This document shows positions 23,968 to 30,819 of a DNA stretch of 64,000 nt, piece after piece. The DNA lies in IMG/VR virus record IMGVR_UViG_3300023184_004198, positions 124,001 to 188,000 of that record. One strand, 5' to 3'. Made by a program: the position numbers and the translations under genes. Numbering within the stretch: position 1 is the first letter of the stretch; every line of letters begins with the position of its first letter. Source of the stretch: a virus. The notes below the pieces were generated by a model. That model did no database searches. It was not told the DNA's origin and worked only from the letters and a program-made list of their open reading frames with translations.

Positions 23968-24240
23968 ATGAAAGCACTCAACGCATTGATCAAACAAGAG
24001 AACGACTGGTCCAGCATTTTTAATAGCAAGTTTGTGGCTTACGAAGTTGCCACTGCTCAAGGACGCGAACGTGTGGCAAAAATGATTGACTGCAAGCTCA
24101 GCCCAGAAAATCTTTCCTGTGACGGCGAACTGCCCCGTGCAGAAGTCAACCGTCGTTATCGTGCGCTGACCAGTGCCGCACAAGATCTGCTGAAACTGGA
24201 CCCCAGCATGGCTCAGTTCATGTACGAGTTTGGTGAGTAA
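23968..24240 (+). CDS. Hypothetical early protein
   Basis: 90 residues. WSSIFNSKFVAYEVATAQGR, then helices to FMYEFGE. Isolated between a cassette promoter and a terminator, so expressed as a single early gene. No family recognised. Confidence 0.65.
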   Translation: MKALNALIKQENDWSSIFNSKFVAYEVATAQGRERVAKMIDCKLSPENLSCDGELPRAEVNRRYRALTSAAQDLLKLDPSMAQFMYEFGE

Positions 24241-24244
24241 CAAA

Positions 24245-24304
24245 AAGTAGTACTTTTGCAGTACTACTTTTGTGGTTGACCAAAAATAGCCGAAATGCTA
24301 TAAT
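24245..24304 (+). promoter_or_regulatory. Terminator hairpin plus promoter cassette (copy 5)
   Basis: AAGTAGTAC-TTTTGCA-GTACTACTTTT (24245-24271), TTGACC 24276-24281, TATAAT 24299-24304, then ACATATTGTAACAAAAGGAG. Confidence 0.85.
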
Positions 24305-24331
24305 ATAGACATATTGTAACAAAAGGAGTTG

Positions 24332-24820
24332 ATGATGGGAACACGCAGTCGAATTGGTGTCATGCACGGTGACAAAGTCAAAAGCATTTACTGTCATTGG
24401 GACGGTTATCTGGGCTACAATGGTCAGGTCCTGCAAGAGCACTATGACAGTGCCAAGGCCAACAATCTTGTGGCCTTGGGCGACATGTCAAGCCTGCGAG
24501 CCGACATTGGTGAGAAGCATGCGTTCAGCAAGTTTGAACTTCCTGCAGAAGAAGTTGAAGCATTTGAAACACTGACCGAAAACTGGTGTACATTTTACGG
24601 CCGTGATCGTGGCGAGAAGGACACTGAGTGGCAAGTGGCCACCACGTTTGATCAGTTCCTGGAACAATGCGACAACTGTGGTGCTGAATACTACTACATC
24701 ATGAAAGATGGCGTTTGGTATTGCGGTGACACTTACGAGTCTAGCCCGTTAAGCAAAAAGTTAACAGTTTTGGCTGAAGCTTTGGAACAGTTTGCAGACG
24801 CTGAAGAGGTTGACCAATAA
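24332..24820 (+). CDS. Conserved-looking phage protein (MGTRSRIGV type)
   Basis: 162 residues from ATG 24332 (24335 also possible), after AAGGAG. MGTRSRIGVMHGDKVKSIYC then HWDGYLGYNG; I believe proteins starting this way are common in phages and plasmids, with no known function. Two Cys pairs (QCDNCGAEYYY) could bind metal. Its last codons, VDQ-stop, are encoded by TTGACCAATAA, so the next promoter's -35 lies inside the gene. Confidence 0.75.
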   Translation: MMGTRSRIGVMHGDKVKSIYCHWDGYLGYNGQVLQEHYDSAKANNLVALGDMSSLRADIGEKHAFSKFELPAEEVEAFETLTENWCTFYGRDRGEKDTEWQVATTFDQFLEQCDNCGAEYYYIMKDGVWYCGDTYESSPLSKKLTVLAEALEQFADAEEVDQ

Positions 24821-24862
24821 TTGCCAAAATGCTATAATATGAACATATTGTAACAAAAGGAG
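24810..24862 (+). promoter_or_regulatory. Promoter and RBS cassette (copy 6, no hairpin)
   Basis: TTGACC 24810-24815 inside the preceding ORF, TATAAT 24833-24838, leader ACATATTGTAACAAAAGGAG. The only long-leader copy lacking the AGTAnTACT hairpin. Confidence 0.85.
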
Positions 24863-24868
24863 CCCACA

Positions 24869-25093
24869 ATGCAAGACACAAAAGAAATCTATTACGGCAT
24901 GTTTTCAGATGCAGGCAACCAGGCTGTGCATGCTATCGTTGAACAGGCTCGTGAGAGCAAAATGGCTTGGCTCGAAGTGTACCAAGAACTGTGTCGTCTT
25001 GCTGATGTCAAGGCATTTGGTGAAGCCACTGACACCATGGTGCGTGAGATTGTTTATGACGCCCTGGGTTTCAATTCTGATTTTTACGTTTAA
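24869..25093 (+). CDS. Hypothetical early protein
   Basis: 74 residues, helical (GNQAVHAIVEQARESKMAWL). First gene of an operon of five to 26314. No family recognised. Confidence 0.65.
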   Translation: MQDTKEIYYGMFSDAGNQAVHAIVEQARESKMAWLEVYQELCRLADVKAFGEATDTMVREIVYDALGFNSDFYV

Positions 25094-25103
25094 GGAGATC
25101 ACA

Positions 25104-25289
25104 ATGCGTGAAGAATATTTTTGGCTTGCACTGTTGATAGTTGTTGTTGTTGCAGGTCCGCTGTTGAGTATTTGGGCCTTGAACACCTTGTTCCCAGTGT
25201 TGGCTATTCCCTACACCATGGAAACTTGGGCCGCAATGGCCTTGGTTGGTGGCGTGTTTCAAGGTTTGAGAATTGGTAAGAAAGACTAA
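25104..25289 (+). CDS. Small two-TM membrane protein
   Basis: 61 residues from ATG 25104 after GGAG. Hydrophobic segments about 5-28 and 35-55. The basic end RIGKKD should face the cytoplasm. Function unknown. Confidence 0.65.
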   Translation: MREEYFWLALLIVVVVAGPLLSIWALNTLFPVLAIPYTMETWAAMALVGGVFQGLRIGKKD

Positions 25290-25290
25290 T

Positions 25291-26058
25291 ATGTTTGTAG
25301 ATGTTTCTAACATGACAGCCCGCGAAATACAACGCCTGGGCCACGAGGACGATGAAGGTCCTGTGCAACGCCGGTGGACTTCACGTACCACTGCCGGTAG
25401 TGGGCATCGCGGCTACAGTATCAGCGATGTGTGGGGTGCGGCATGCCATGCGCAACGCATCAACGGTGCCTACATCAAACAAGATGAATGGGAACTGCCT
25501 TCAGAGTCGGCCACTGCTGTGCAACTCAAACGCAAGAGCAATCGCAACATCATGATGGAAGCACTGGAAAATCCTTTCATGATCACAGATGAAGATCGAG
25601 TGGCAGGTGCGGAGTGCCTAAAGTTCTTGCAAAATGACTTAACTTTCCGCGCACTGCAAAACCGGCTCACAGACTTTGACCGCGGTGTGATCAAGATCAC
25701 TGCTTGGTCAGACCAATTCTTTCCGCAGGCACACAAACTGGAATTGGCCACAGTGGCTTGTTTGCCCAACAGTCACCAACGTGCCCTGAAACGCATTGAA
25801 GAACAGGACAGACTCAATCAAACTGCTGGCTATATTGGCGCCATTAGTGACAAAGTCACAGTCACAGTGGACATTGTTCGTTGTGTTTTCAGTCAAAAGT
25901 GGAACACCTACTACGCCACTGGTATCACCAGCAACAACGAAACAGTGTTCTTTTCCATCCGTGAACCACTAAACACCGGCACACTGCTGACCGTCCGTGG
26001 TACTGTGAAAGCACACAGGGACGGACAGACTCAACTCAACCGTGTAGCAGTGGTATGA
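25291..26058 (+). CDS. Phage hypothetical protein with OB-fold-like C-terminus
   Basis: 255 residues from ATG 25291. N-terminal helical part to about 160, then a beta-rich block (VTVTVDIVRCVFSQKWNTYY, ETVFFSIREPLNTGTLLTVR, VKAHRDGQTQLNRVAVV) resembling a five-strand OB fold that could bind single-stranded DNA. I believe similar proteins occur in T4-like phages. Role in replication or recombination is inferred. Confidence 0.6.
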   Translation: MFVDVSNMTAREIQRLGHEDDEGPVQRRWTSRTTAGSGHRGYSISDVWGAACHAQRINGAYIKQDEWELPSESATAVQLKRKSNRNIMMEALENPFMITDEDRVAGAECLKFLQNDLTFRALQNRLTDFDRGVIKITAWSDQFFPQAHKLELATVACLPNSHQRALKRIEEQDRLNQTAGYIGAISDKVTVTVDIVRCVFSQKWNTYYATGITSNNETVFFSIREPLNTGTLLTVRGTVKAHRDGQTQLNRVAVV

Positions 26059-26189
26059 GGGCTGTGCTGATTGCGTTTGTGTTAACCGGATGCAGTGTGT
26101 TTCACGATGCCCGTGATGAGCTCCGAAAAGACATCATAGGCGTTCAGGCAGAATTTGCTAGACTTTACAACAAGGAGAACTCGCAATGA
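26055..26189 (+). CDS. Tiny lipoprotein
   Basis: 44 residues. MRAVLIAFVLTGCSVF has a lipobox (LTGC, Cys13) after a short signal. The mature part is a charged helix (DARDELRKDIIGVQAEFARL). ATGA coupling to the preceding gene and ATGA overlap with the next. Possibly a small envelope or spanin-like partner of the next membrane protein. Confidence 0.6.
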   Translation: MRAVLIAFVLTGCSVFHDARDELRKDIIGVQAEFARLYNKENSQ

Positions 26190-26314
26190 GAGGATACTTA
26201 ATTGGTTTTGTATTGGGCTTGGTTGTGGCGTCAGTGGGTTTTTCGGGCATTGCTCGAATTGCCGACCGCGGTGTCCAAACCATCCAAACACAGAGCCGAG
26301 AATTGGCCCAGTAA
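26186..26314 (+). CDS. Tiny membrane protein
   Basis: 42 residues. AAGGAG before the ATG. Hydrophobic 4-22 (YLIGFVLGLVVASVGFSGIA), then polar RGVQTIQTQSRELAQ. Paired with the tiny lipoprotein upstream. Confidence 0.55.
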   Translation: MRGYLIGFVLGLVVASVGFSGIARIADRGVQTIQTQSRELAQ

Positions 26315-26350
26315 AACGGGCAACCAGAACCAAAATTATGCAAAAAGTAG

Positions 26351-26407
26351 TTGACCAATATATCATCTTTTGCTATAATAATGGTATGTTGTGCAGTAGT
26401 GCAACAT
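26351..26407 (+). promoter_or_regulatory. Promoter TTGACC-17-TATAAT with downstream palindrome
   Basis: TTGACC 26351-26356, TATAAT 26374-26379. Directly after, ATGTTG...CAACAT arms (26386-26407) form a palindrome containing the TGCAACAT half-site seen at 2857 and 13073. Its position at +1 suggests an operator. Confidence 0.7.
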
Positions 26408-26447
26408 TTTTTAAACGTGATAGGCAACTTTTTTGAAAGGCAACACC

Positions 26448-26801
26448 ATGTCAAATGACAAAACTTTTACCGTAGCAGGTACTGCAACTAACAAAGATGG
26501 CACCGTCAAGGTCCGCTTTGCAAACGACCTTGTGGCTCGTATCAAGATCCTGAACAAGGCAGGTTGTAGCAACATCAACTTGATCGAATTGCCCCGTGCA
26601 ATGACCAAGTTGGAAGCTCTGCAACACCTGCAGGCACAAGGCATCACCGGTGGTGATGAAGGCTATGCTGTGGCCAATAAATTGGCTGAAAAGAGCAAGG
26701 TCGCTAAGAAAGGCGAAGTCAAGGTCTCTGCAAAGAGTGCCAAGGCCAAGAGTGCTCCTGCAACTGTTAAGTCAGATGCAGTTGAAAGCACCAACGCCTA
26801 A
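26448..26801 (+). CDS. Phage protein with basic Lys/Ala tail
   Basis: 117 residues from ATG 26448. KVRFANDLVARIKILNKAGC then INLIELPRAMTKLEALQHLQ; I have seen this type in T4-like marine phages, function unknown. The last 40 residues (VAKKGEVKVSAKSAKAKSAP) form a basic H1-like tail, suggesting nucleic-acid binding. Own promoter with operator-like palindrome and own terminator. Confidence 0.7.
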   Translation: MSNDKTFTVAGTATNKDGTVKVRFANDLVARIKILNKAGCSNINLIELPRAMTKLEALQHLQAQGITGGDEGYAVANKLAEKSKVAKKGEVKVSAKSAKAKSAPATVKSDAVESTNA

Positions 26802-26817
26802 TCTACTAGGCTCCCAC

Positions 26818-26842
26818 AGCGCCGTTTAATACGGCGCTTTTT
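26818..26842 (+). terminator. Intrinsic terminator
   Basis: GCGCCGT-TTAAT-ACGGCGC followed by TTTTT. Confidence 0.9.
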
Positions 26843-26859
26843 ATTGGCCGCACAAAAGA

Positions 26860-26865
26860 GATAAT
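26860..26865 (+). promoter_or_regulatory. Possible -10 (GATAAT), leaderless
   Basis: GATAAT placed so that +1 would be 26872, the A of the next ATG. No good -35 at 17 bases (CTTTTT), so this is tentative. Confidence 0.35.
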
Positions 26866-26871
26866 TACTGT

Positions 26872-27132
26872 ATGCACGATTTTGAAGATGACCCCATTTA
26901 CGAATATGCAAAAACTGTGATGTTTCAAATCATGACAGTGCTGTACATGAACGGTCGCCGGGAAGCACATGTGGGTGCCATAATGCGCCTGTTGGGCGTG
27001 GATGAAGACCACGCCCGCCTGCACGATGATGAGCGCATAGAGTTGGATGAAAATTTTGCCAGGATGGCGGCAGAATTAAATATGCATGAGCTTGTGTCTG
27101 CTCAAATCCCCCTAGGAACCACAATCCATTAA
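26872..27132 (+). CDS. Hypothetical protein
   Basis: 86 residues, acidic helical start (MHDFEDDPIYEYAKTVMFQI), then REAHVGAIMRLLGVDEDHAR. No SD. Stop shares its last base with the next ATG. No family recognised. Confidence 0.6.
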   Translation: MHDFEDDPIYEYAKTVMFQIMTVLYMNGRREAHVGAIMRLLGVDEDHARLHDDERIELDENFARMAAELNMHELVSAQIPLGTTIH

Positions 27133-27377
27133 TGTCCATACCCACGTACCGTGCAGTTGAACCGCTGTACATTGTAATGTTACGCAACACCCAAGCAGAA
27201 CCCATGTTCAAGACTTGGATACGTAAAAATCAAATCGAGCATGCCACGGTCGCCGGCAACAAGATGATGCTTCACCACCAGCAGGCATTTGATCGATTTC
27301 TTGTGACTTGGACCCATGAGTGGAATATGATCACTGTATGGGATACGTGGAACCGCAGACACATCTACGTTGACTAG
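27132..27377 (+). CDS. Hypothetical protein
   Basis: 81 residues. LYIVMLRNTQAEPMFKTWIR and VTWTHEWNMITVWDTWNRRH give a Trp-rich beta-like protein. No family recognised. Confidence 0.6.
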   Translation: MSIPTYRAVEPLYIVMLRNTQAEPMFKTWIRKNQIEHATVAGNKMMLHHQQAFDRFLVTWTHEWNMITVWDTWNRRHIYVD

Positions 27378-27405
27378 GCTGGAGTGCCAAAATCAATGAT
27401 TTTTC

Positions 27406-27434
27406 TTGACATGCTCACACAAGGCATGTATAAT
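27406..27434 (+). promoter_or_regulatory. Consensus sigma70 promoter TTGACA-17-TATAAT
   Basis: Both hexamers match the consensus exactly (27406-27411, 27429-27434). Followed by AAAGGAG and ATG 27460. Confidence 0.85.
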
Positions 27435-27459
27435 TACTATTCACAACAAAGGAGTCTCG

Positions 27460-27651
27460 ATGACTAATCATGAACAAATCGTAGCCGCTTACGAAACATA
27501 CATTGCGGAAAATGAAAAATTCACAGCCAAGGGTGTCAAAGCCGCGGCTGCCCGTGCCAGAAAAGCCTTGCAAGAAATGAGCAAAGGCATCAAAGAACGT
27601 CGCAAGGAAATCACAGCGGAGAAGGAAGCTCTTGCGGCAGCACCCAAGTAA
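27460..27651 (+). CDS. Histone H1-like (Hc1-type) small basic protein
   Basis: 63 residues from ATG 27460. KGVKAAAARARKALQEMSKG and KERRKEITAEKEA resemble the Hc1/HctA family of bacterial histone-like proteins. Strongest consensus promoter of the window drives it, so abundant early synthesis is likely; it may coat or compact DNA. Family call is by composition and motif. Confidence 0.6.
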   Translation: MTNHEQIVAAYETYIAENEKFTAKGVKAAAARARKALQEMSKGIKERRKEITAEKEALAAAPK

Positions 27652-27664
27652 CGCCCAGCCTGAG

Positions 27665-27844
27665 ATGCATGAACTACATTCATGGCCAGTGCATCTCACT
27701 GCCGACCTCAGGCAGAAACTGTTGGATGACAAACTGCGTCGAGCCCAGCATTACTGGCAGGCGCAACAAAAATCCGCAGTGCCAAAAATCGCAAATTCCC
27801 ATGTCAATATCAGCAACACCAATTCCCACGCTAACATTAGATGA
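27665..27844 (+). CDS. Hypothetical small protein
   Basis: 59 residues. MHELHSWPVHLTADLRQKLL, then an Asn/Ser/His repeat end (NSHVNISNTNSHANIR). Its 3' end overlaps the next start by 44 bases. Weak SD; moderately supported. Confidence 0.45.
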   Translation: MHELHSWPVHLTADLRQKLLDDKLRRAQHYWQAQQKSAVPKIANSHVNISNTNSHANIR

Positions 27845-28289
27845 AGTTAATGAGTTGACCACTAGTATAACCAGTGGTATAGGAACCGACACTATCACCT
27901 ACAGTCCAATCTGGAGCACAACAGGCACAGTGGTACCAGGTTATGGTGCTGCCATTGGTAATGGTGGAACTGGATACACCTACACAACCAATACAACCGG
28001 TCCTTGGATTGCCACTGGTAGTAGCCCTGGTACTTTAAGTGTCGAACAAAGCGGTACCATTGATCTGCGAGGCGAAAACCCTGACATCAAGATCAACGGC
28101 AAAAGCATGGTGGCCTGGATGGAAAAGGTAGAGGAACGACTAAACATCCTCACACCTAATCCTGAGCTGGAAAAAGAATGGGACGATTTGCGCAGACTGG
28201 GTGAACGCTATAGAGCATTGGAAAAGAAGTGTAAGGAAAAAGCCCAGATGTGGGAAGCCTTGAAAAAAGTACAACCTAAACAACCATGA
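27801..28289 (+). CDS. Phage structural-type hypothetical protein
   Basis: 162 residues from ATG 27801; the longer frame from 27669 has an unconvincing Cys/Arg-rich extension. Gly/Thr-rich N-terminal half, then DIKINGKSMVAWMEKVEERL and a coiled coil (DLRRLGERYRALEKKCKEKA). I recall this C-terminal block in T4-like phage proteins near structural genes; function unknown. ATGA overlap with nadE. Confidence 0.65.
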   Translation: MSISATPIPTLTLDEVNELTTSITSGIGTDTITYSPIWSTTGTVVPGYGAAIGNGGTGYTYTTNTTGPWIATGSSPGTLSVEQSGTIDLRGENPDIKINGKSMVAWMEKVEERLNILTPNPELEKEWDDLRRLGERYRALEKKCKEKAQMWEALKKVQPKQP

Positions 28290-29074
28290 TACCCAAGCAA
28301 ATGACACCCAAACAACGCATCAAACACATCTCCAAATGGATCCGAGACTATGCCCGCAAGGCCAAGGTAGATACTTTGGTAGTAGGCATTTCGGGCGGTA
28401 TTGATTCATCAGTTGTCAGTGCCTTGTGTGCAGAAACTGGCCTAAAAACTGTTGTGGTACAAATGCCTATTCGGCAGAATCGCAAATTGGACAATCTAAG
28501 TTCAGCACAAGCAGGCTGGCTGTTGGAGCACTATCCCAACAACGTCACGCACATGAGCATGGATCTAACTCCAGTGTTCACTGCATTTGAGAAAAAAGTT
28601 TCTCCTTTTGGAGACAGTGAATTAGCGTTTGCTAATAGCAGAGCCAGATTGCGCATGATGACCCTGTATCAAATTGCACAAAGTCATGGTGGTATTGTGG
28701 TGGGCACAGGCAACCGAGTGGAAGACTTTGGCGTGGGATTCTTTACCAAGTATGGTGATGGCGGTGTGGATATTTCCCCCATTGGCGACTGCATGAAAAC
28801 TGAAGTGTGGGACCTGGGCCGCGAACTGGGCCTGCTGAAAGAAATCATTGATGCACCACCCACAGACGGCTTGTGGGCTGATGGTCGCAACGACGAAGAT
28901 CAGTTAGGCATGACTTATCCTGAACTGGAAAAGGCCATGTTGCAAGACACTTACTCAGGCATTCGCGAGTATGCCACTGCGCCAGAAAAGAAGTTACTCA
29001 AACGTTATCGTGAGATACGTGCAAGAAATCTGCACAAGATGACACCTATTCCTGTTTGCACAATACCTCATTAA
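28286..29074 (+). CDS. nadE: NH3-dependent NAD+ synthetase
   Basis: 262 residues. SGGIDSSV (36-43) is the adenylation P-loop of N-type ATP pyrophosphatases; ANSRARLRMMTLYQIA, VVGTGNRVEDFGVGFFTKYG and PTDGLWADGRNDEDQLGMTY are NadE-specific. No glutaminase domain, so ammonia is the amide donor. It converts deamido-NAD to NAD+, likely supporting NAD supply or countering NAD-depleting defence (inference). Followed by the structured 29150 region. Confidence 0.95.
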   Translation: MIPKQMTPKQRIKHISKWIRDYARKAKVDTLVVGISGGIDSSVVSALCAETGLKTVVVQMPIRQNRKLDNLSSAQAGWLLEHYPNNVTHMSMDLTPVFTAFEKKVSPFGDSELAFANSRARLRMMTLYQIAQSHGGIVVGTGNRVEDFGVGFFTKYGDGGVDISPIGDCMKTEVWDLGRELGLLKEIIDAPPTDGLWADGRNDEDQLGMTYPELEKAMLQDTYSGIREYATAPEKKLLKRYREIRARNLHKMTPIPVCTIPH

Positions 29075-29104
29075 CTACAATGTTAATGACAAAAACACAC
29101 CATT

Positions 29105-29144
29105 TTGACAGTTTTTTGACCGGCCTAGTGCCAAATAAAATAAG
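29105..29144 (+). promoter_or_regulatory. Weak promoter candidate for the 29150 RNA
   Basis: TTGACC 29116-29121 and AATAAG 29139-29144 with 17-base spacer; -10 matches four of six. A +1 near 29151 coincides with the start of the hairpin-rich stretch. Confidence 0.35.
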
Positions 29145-29149
29145 TAAAA

Positions 29150-29455
29150 GTGGTGGTAGAACAACACATTGCAATCAAATAGGATCTTCTACTGCTGATT
29201 GGTATCTTGTCCAATTGAAAAAAACAAGTACCCGTAGCACTGGCAGAGGTTTGTCCAAGCCAACATCAGTGTTCGAAAGAGACTCTCGGAAAGTCTCTTC
29301 GTTGACAACTAGAATTGGACAGGGTCATTTCTCAGGACGCGACCTTGTCCCAAACGAGTATGCCAAGGAGGCCCGAGGTCTATCTATGCTCATCTCAATC
29401 CCTAATCTGTCAACGTGATTTACTCGGGTAACCGCGTACGGCCACGTATTGGCTT
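29150..29455 (+). ncRNA. Candidate large structured RNA, about 300 nt
   Basis: Successive stems readable by eye: GTAGAA/TTCTAC (29156-29192), ATTGG/CCAAT (29198-29215), CACTG/CAGTG (29238-29271) enclosing GGTTT/AAGCC, AGAGACT/AGTCTCT with CGAA/TTCG extension (29274-29301), ten-pair GGACAGGGTC/GACCTTGTCC (29317-29350), TTAC-TCGG-GTAA (29420-29431), GCCA/TGGC (29441-29453). A 120-codon frame crosses it, but its Ser/Thr/Arg-rich product looks unlike a real protein. Not recognised as tmRNA, RNase P or a known intron. Fills the longest gap in the window. Confidence 0.5.
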
Positions 29456-29469
29456 CTAAAGGAAATCTA

Positions 29470-30045
29470 ATGAAATTGAATGTTAATCGACCCAATGCTC
29501 TAGCAACTTGGGCAGGTAGAATTATCAAAACTGTGGCTCTGTTTGCAGTGGCATTTACAGTATGGTCAGTGTGTCAATCACGCATGGAAGACCTAAGACA
29601 GAATCAAAACAATTGGGACCAGTCACATGTGAGTGCCGCAGAACGACTGCGCCAGTTGAACTGCTTGACCCAAAACATCTACTGGGAGGCAGCCTCAGAA
29701 CCATTTGAGGGCAAAGTAGCAGTGGCGCAGGTCACGTTAAATAGAGTGGAATCAGGTAGATTTGCACCCACAGTATGCGGTGTGGTTTACCAGAAGAATG
29801 TGTTTTACGAAAAGGTAGTTTGCCAATTCAGCTGGTTGTGTGAGAGCACACACAAAACACGCCCAGTTTATCAGCCCATGTGGCAAGAGAGCGAACTAGT
29901 GGCCAAGAAAGTGTTGTTGGAAAACTTCCGATTGCCCAGCATGAAAAATGCGTTATACTATCACGCTGACTACGTAAACCCCAACTGGCGCAAGCCAAAA
30001 ATTGACCAAATTGGTCGTCACATCTTTTATGGAGAACGTTCATGA
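29470..30045 (+). CDS. SleB-type cell wall hydrolase, membrane-anchored
   Basis: 191 residues from ATG 29470, AAAGGAAAT upstream. Hydrophobic anchor at about 18-38 (IIKTVALFAVAFTVWSV), then the SleB domain: LTQNIYWEAASEPFEGKVAV with catalytic-type Glu, VTLNRVESGRFAPTVCGVVY, CQFSWLC, and YHADYVNPNW. Family members hydrolyse peptidoglycan. Probably faces the periplasm and aids lysis or wall remodelling. ATGA overlap with the next gene. Confidence 0.88.
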   Translation: MKLNVNRPNALATWAGRIIKTVALFAVAFTVWSVCQSRMEDLRQNQNNWDQSHVSAAERLRQLNCLTQNIYWEAASEPFEGKVAVAQVTLNRVESGRFAPTVCGVVYQKNVFYEKVVCQFSWLCESTHKTRPVYQPMWQESELVAKKVLLENFRLPSMKNALYYHADYVNPNWRKPKIDQIGRHIFYGERS

Positions 30046-30353
30046 ACAACTGGCCCTTTAATCTGCAAACTATCCGTGATTTTTTGAACAACCATTTGCA
30101 CAAAATTTCGGCAGACACCCTGGGCTGGTTGGCAGCCATTGTGTTGCATTGTGCCACTGTGCCTACATTGCTGGCACTAATGACTGGACTTTCAGATCGA
30201 GTGCCCAGTTTGGATGTGGTGGCATTTCTTTGGGCAGGACTGGTCATGCTGTTCCTGCGAGCCATTGTGTTAAAAGACACCCTAAACATCATCACAATTG
30301 GGGTGGGTTTTATAGTGCAAGCCGGGCTCATGGCCTTGATCCTGTTTAGGTAA
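30042..30353 (+). CDS. Three-TM membrane protein
   Basis: 103 residues. N-terminal amphipathic helix, then hydrophobic segments about 28-50, 60-76 and 82-102. Coupled to the wall hydrolase, so it could be a holin or holin-like partner (inference). The stop codon lies in the next cassette hairpin. Confidence 0.65.
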   Translation: MNNWPFNLQTIRDFLNNHLHKISADTLGWLAAIVLHCATVPTLLALMTGLSDRVPSLDVVAFLWAGLVMLFLRAIVLKDTLNIITIGVGFIVQAGLMALILFR

Positions 30354-30395
30354 TACTTCAGTAGTATTGACCGGAAATTGCGATCATGCTATAAT
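30350..30395 (+). promoter_or_regulatory. Hairpin plus promoter cassette (copy 7)
   Basis: GTAATACT-TC-AGTAGTATTGACC: the hairpin runs into the -35 TTGACC (30367-30372); TATAAT 30390-30395. Here hairpin and promoter overlap. Confidence 0.75.
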
Positions 30396-30400
30396 ACAGC

Positions 30401-30430
30401 ATGATTAGCAACTCTGGAGTACTGCAATGA
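30401..30430 (+). CDS. Possible leaderless leader peptide
   Basis: ATG at the predicted +1 encodes MISNSGVLQ then TGA, which overlaps the next ATG (30427). This would couple leaderless initiation to the downstream gene. Too short to prove. Confidence 0.3.
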   Translation: MISNSGVLQ

Positions 30431-30819
30431 CTATGCATCTTGAAGGTCCGTGGCTCAGCATGAGCGGTAAAAAGCGCGGCAAGGTCAAGTTCCGCAATGC
30501 CGAAGAGGCCCGGCGTGCCCGCGAACTAGAACAGTCGTGGCGAGAACTGCTGAAACGCCAAGGCGTTGAAGCAGAAGAAAAGAAACGTGCTAGAGCCATG
30601 AAGGCACCTGCACTGGATTACAAACTGAGTGCCCCTCCTGGGCGTACAACCAGCACACACATTCCCAGCCGCGACACAGGTGGCAACGCTACACTGGCCG
30701 CACCCAAGGTTTACACAGGCACCAAGGTCAAGGGCATTGCCACCATGCACAAGTCAAATGCTGTGCCAGTGTTCTCGGACGAGGAGGCAGTGGAGATTTC
30801 CAGGATGCGCCGTGGCTAA
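30427..30819 (+). CDS. Hypothetical phage protein, basic
   Basis: 130 residues. EGPWLSMSGKKRGKVKFRNA followed by a charged helix (EEARRARELEQSWRELLKRQ) and a flexible C-terminus ending VFSDEEAVEISRMRRG. I believe similar proteins occur in other large phages, with no function known. GGAG upstream. Confidence 0.65.
   Translation: MTMHLEGPWLSMSGKKRGKVKFRNAEEARRARELEQSWRELLKRQGVEAEEKKRARAMKAPALDYKLSAPPGRTTSTHIPSRDTGGNATLAAPKVYTGTKVKGIATMHKSNAVPVFSDEEAVEISRMRRG

Noticed and set aside
11248-24862. CRISPR-like repeat array
   Set aside because: The repeated ~50-base blocks are promoter/RBS units separated by genes of different length, not regular spacers.
27669-27800. N-terminal extension of the 27801 protein
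   Set aside because: The extension is Cys/Arg-rich and unlike the rest; the other frame (27665-27844) is the more likely product there.
29056-29418. 120-codon plus-strand ORF across the hairpin-rich gap
   Set aside because: Product is Ser/Thr/Arg-rich without recognisable structure, the start has no SD, and strong RNA stems explain the region better. Kept as non-coding with moderate confidence.
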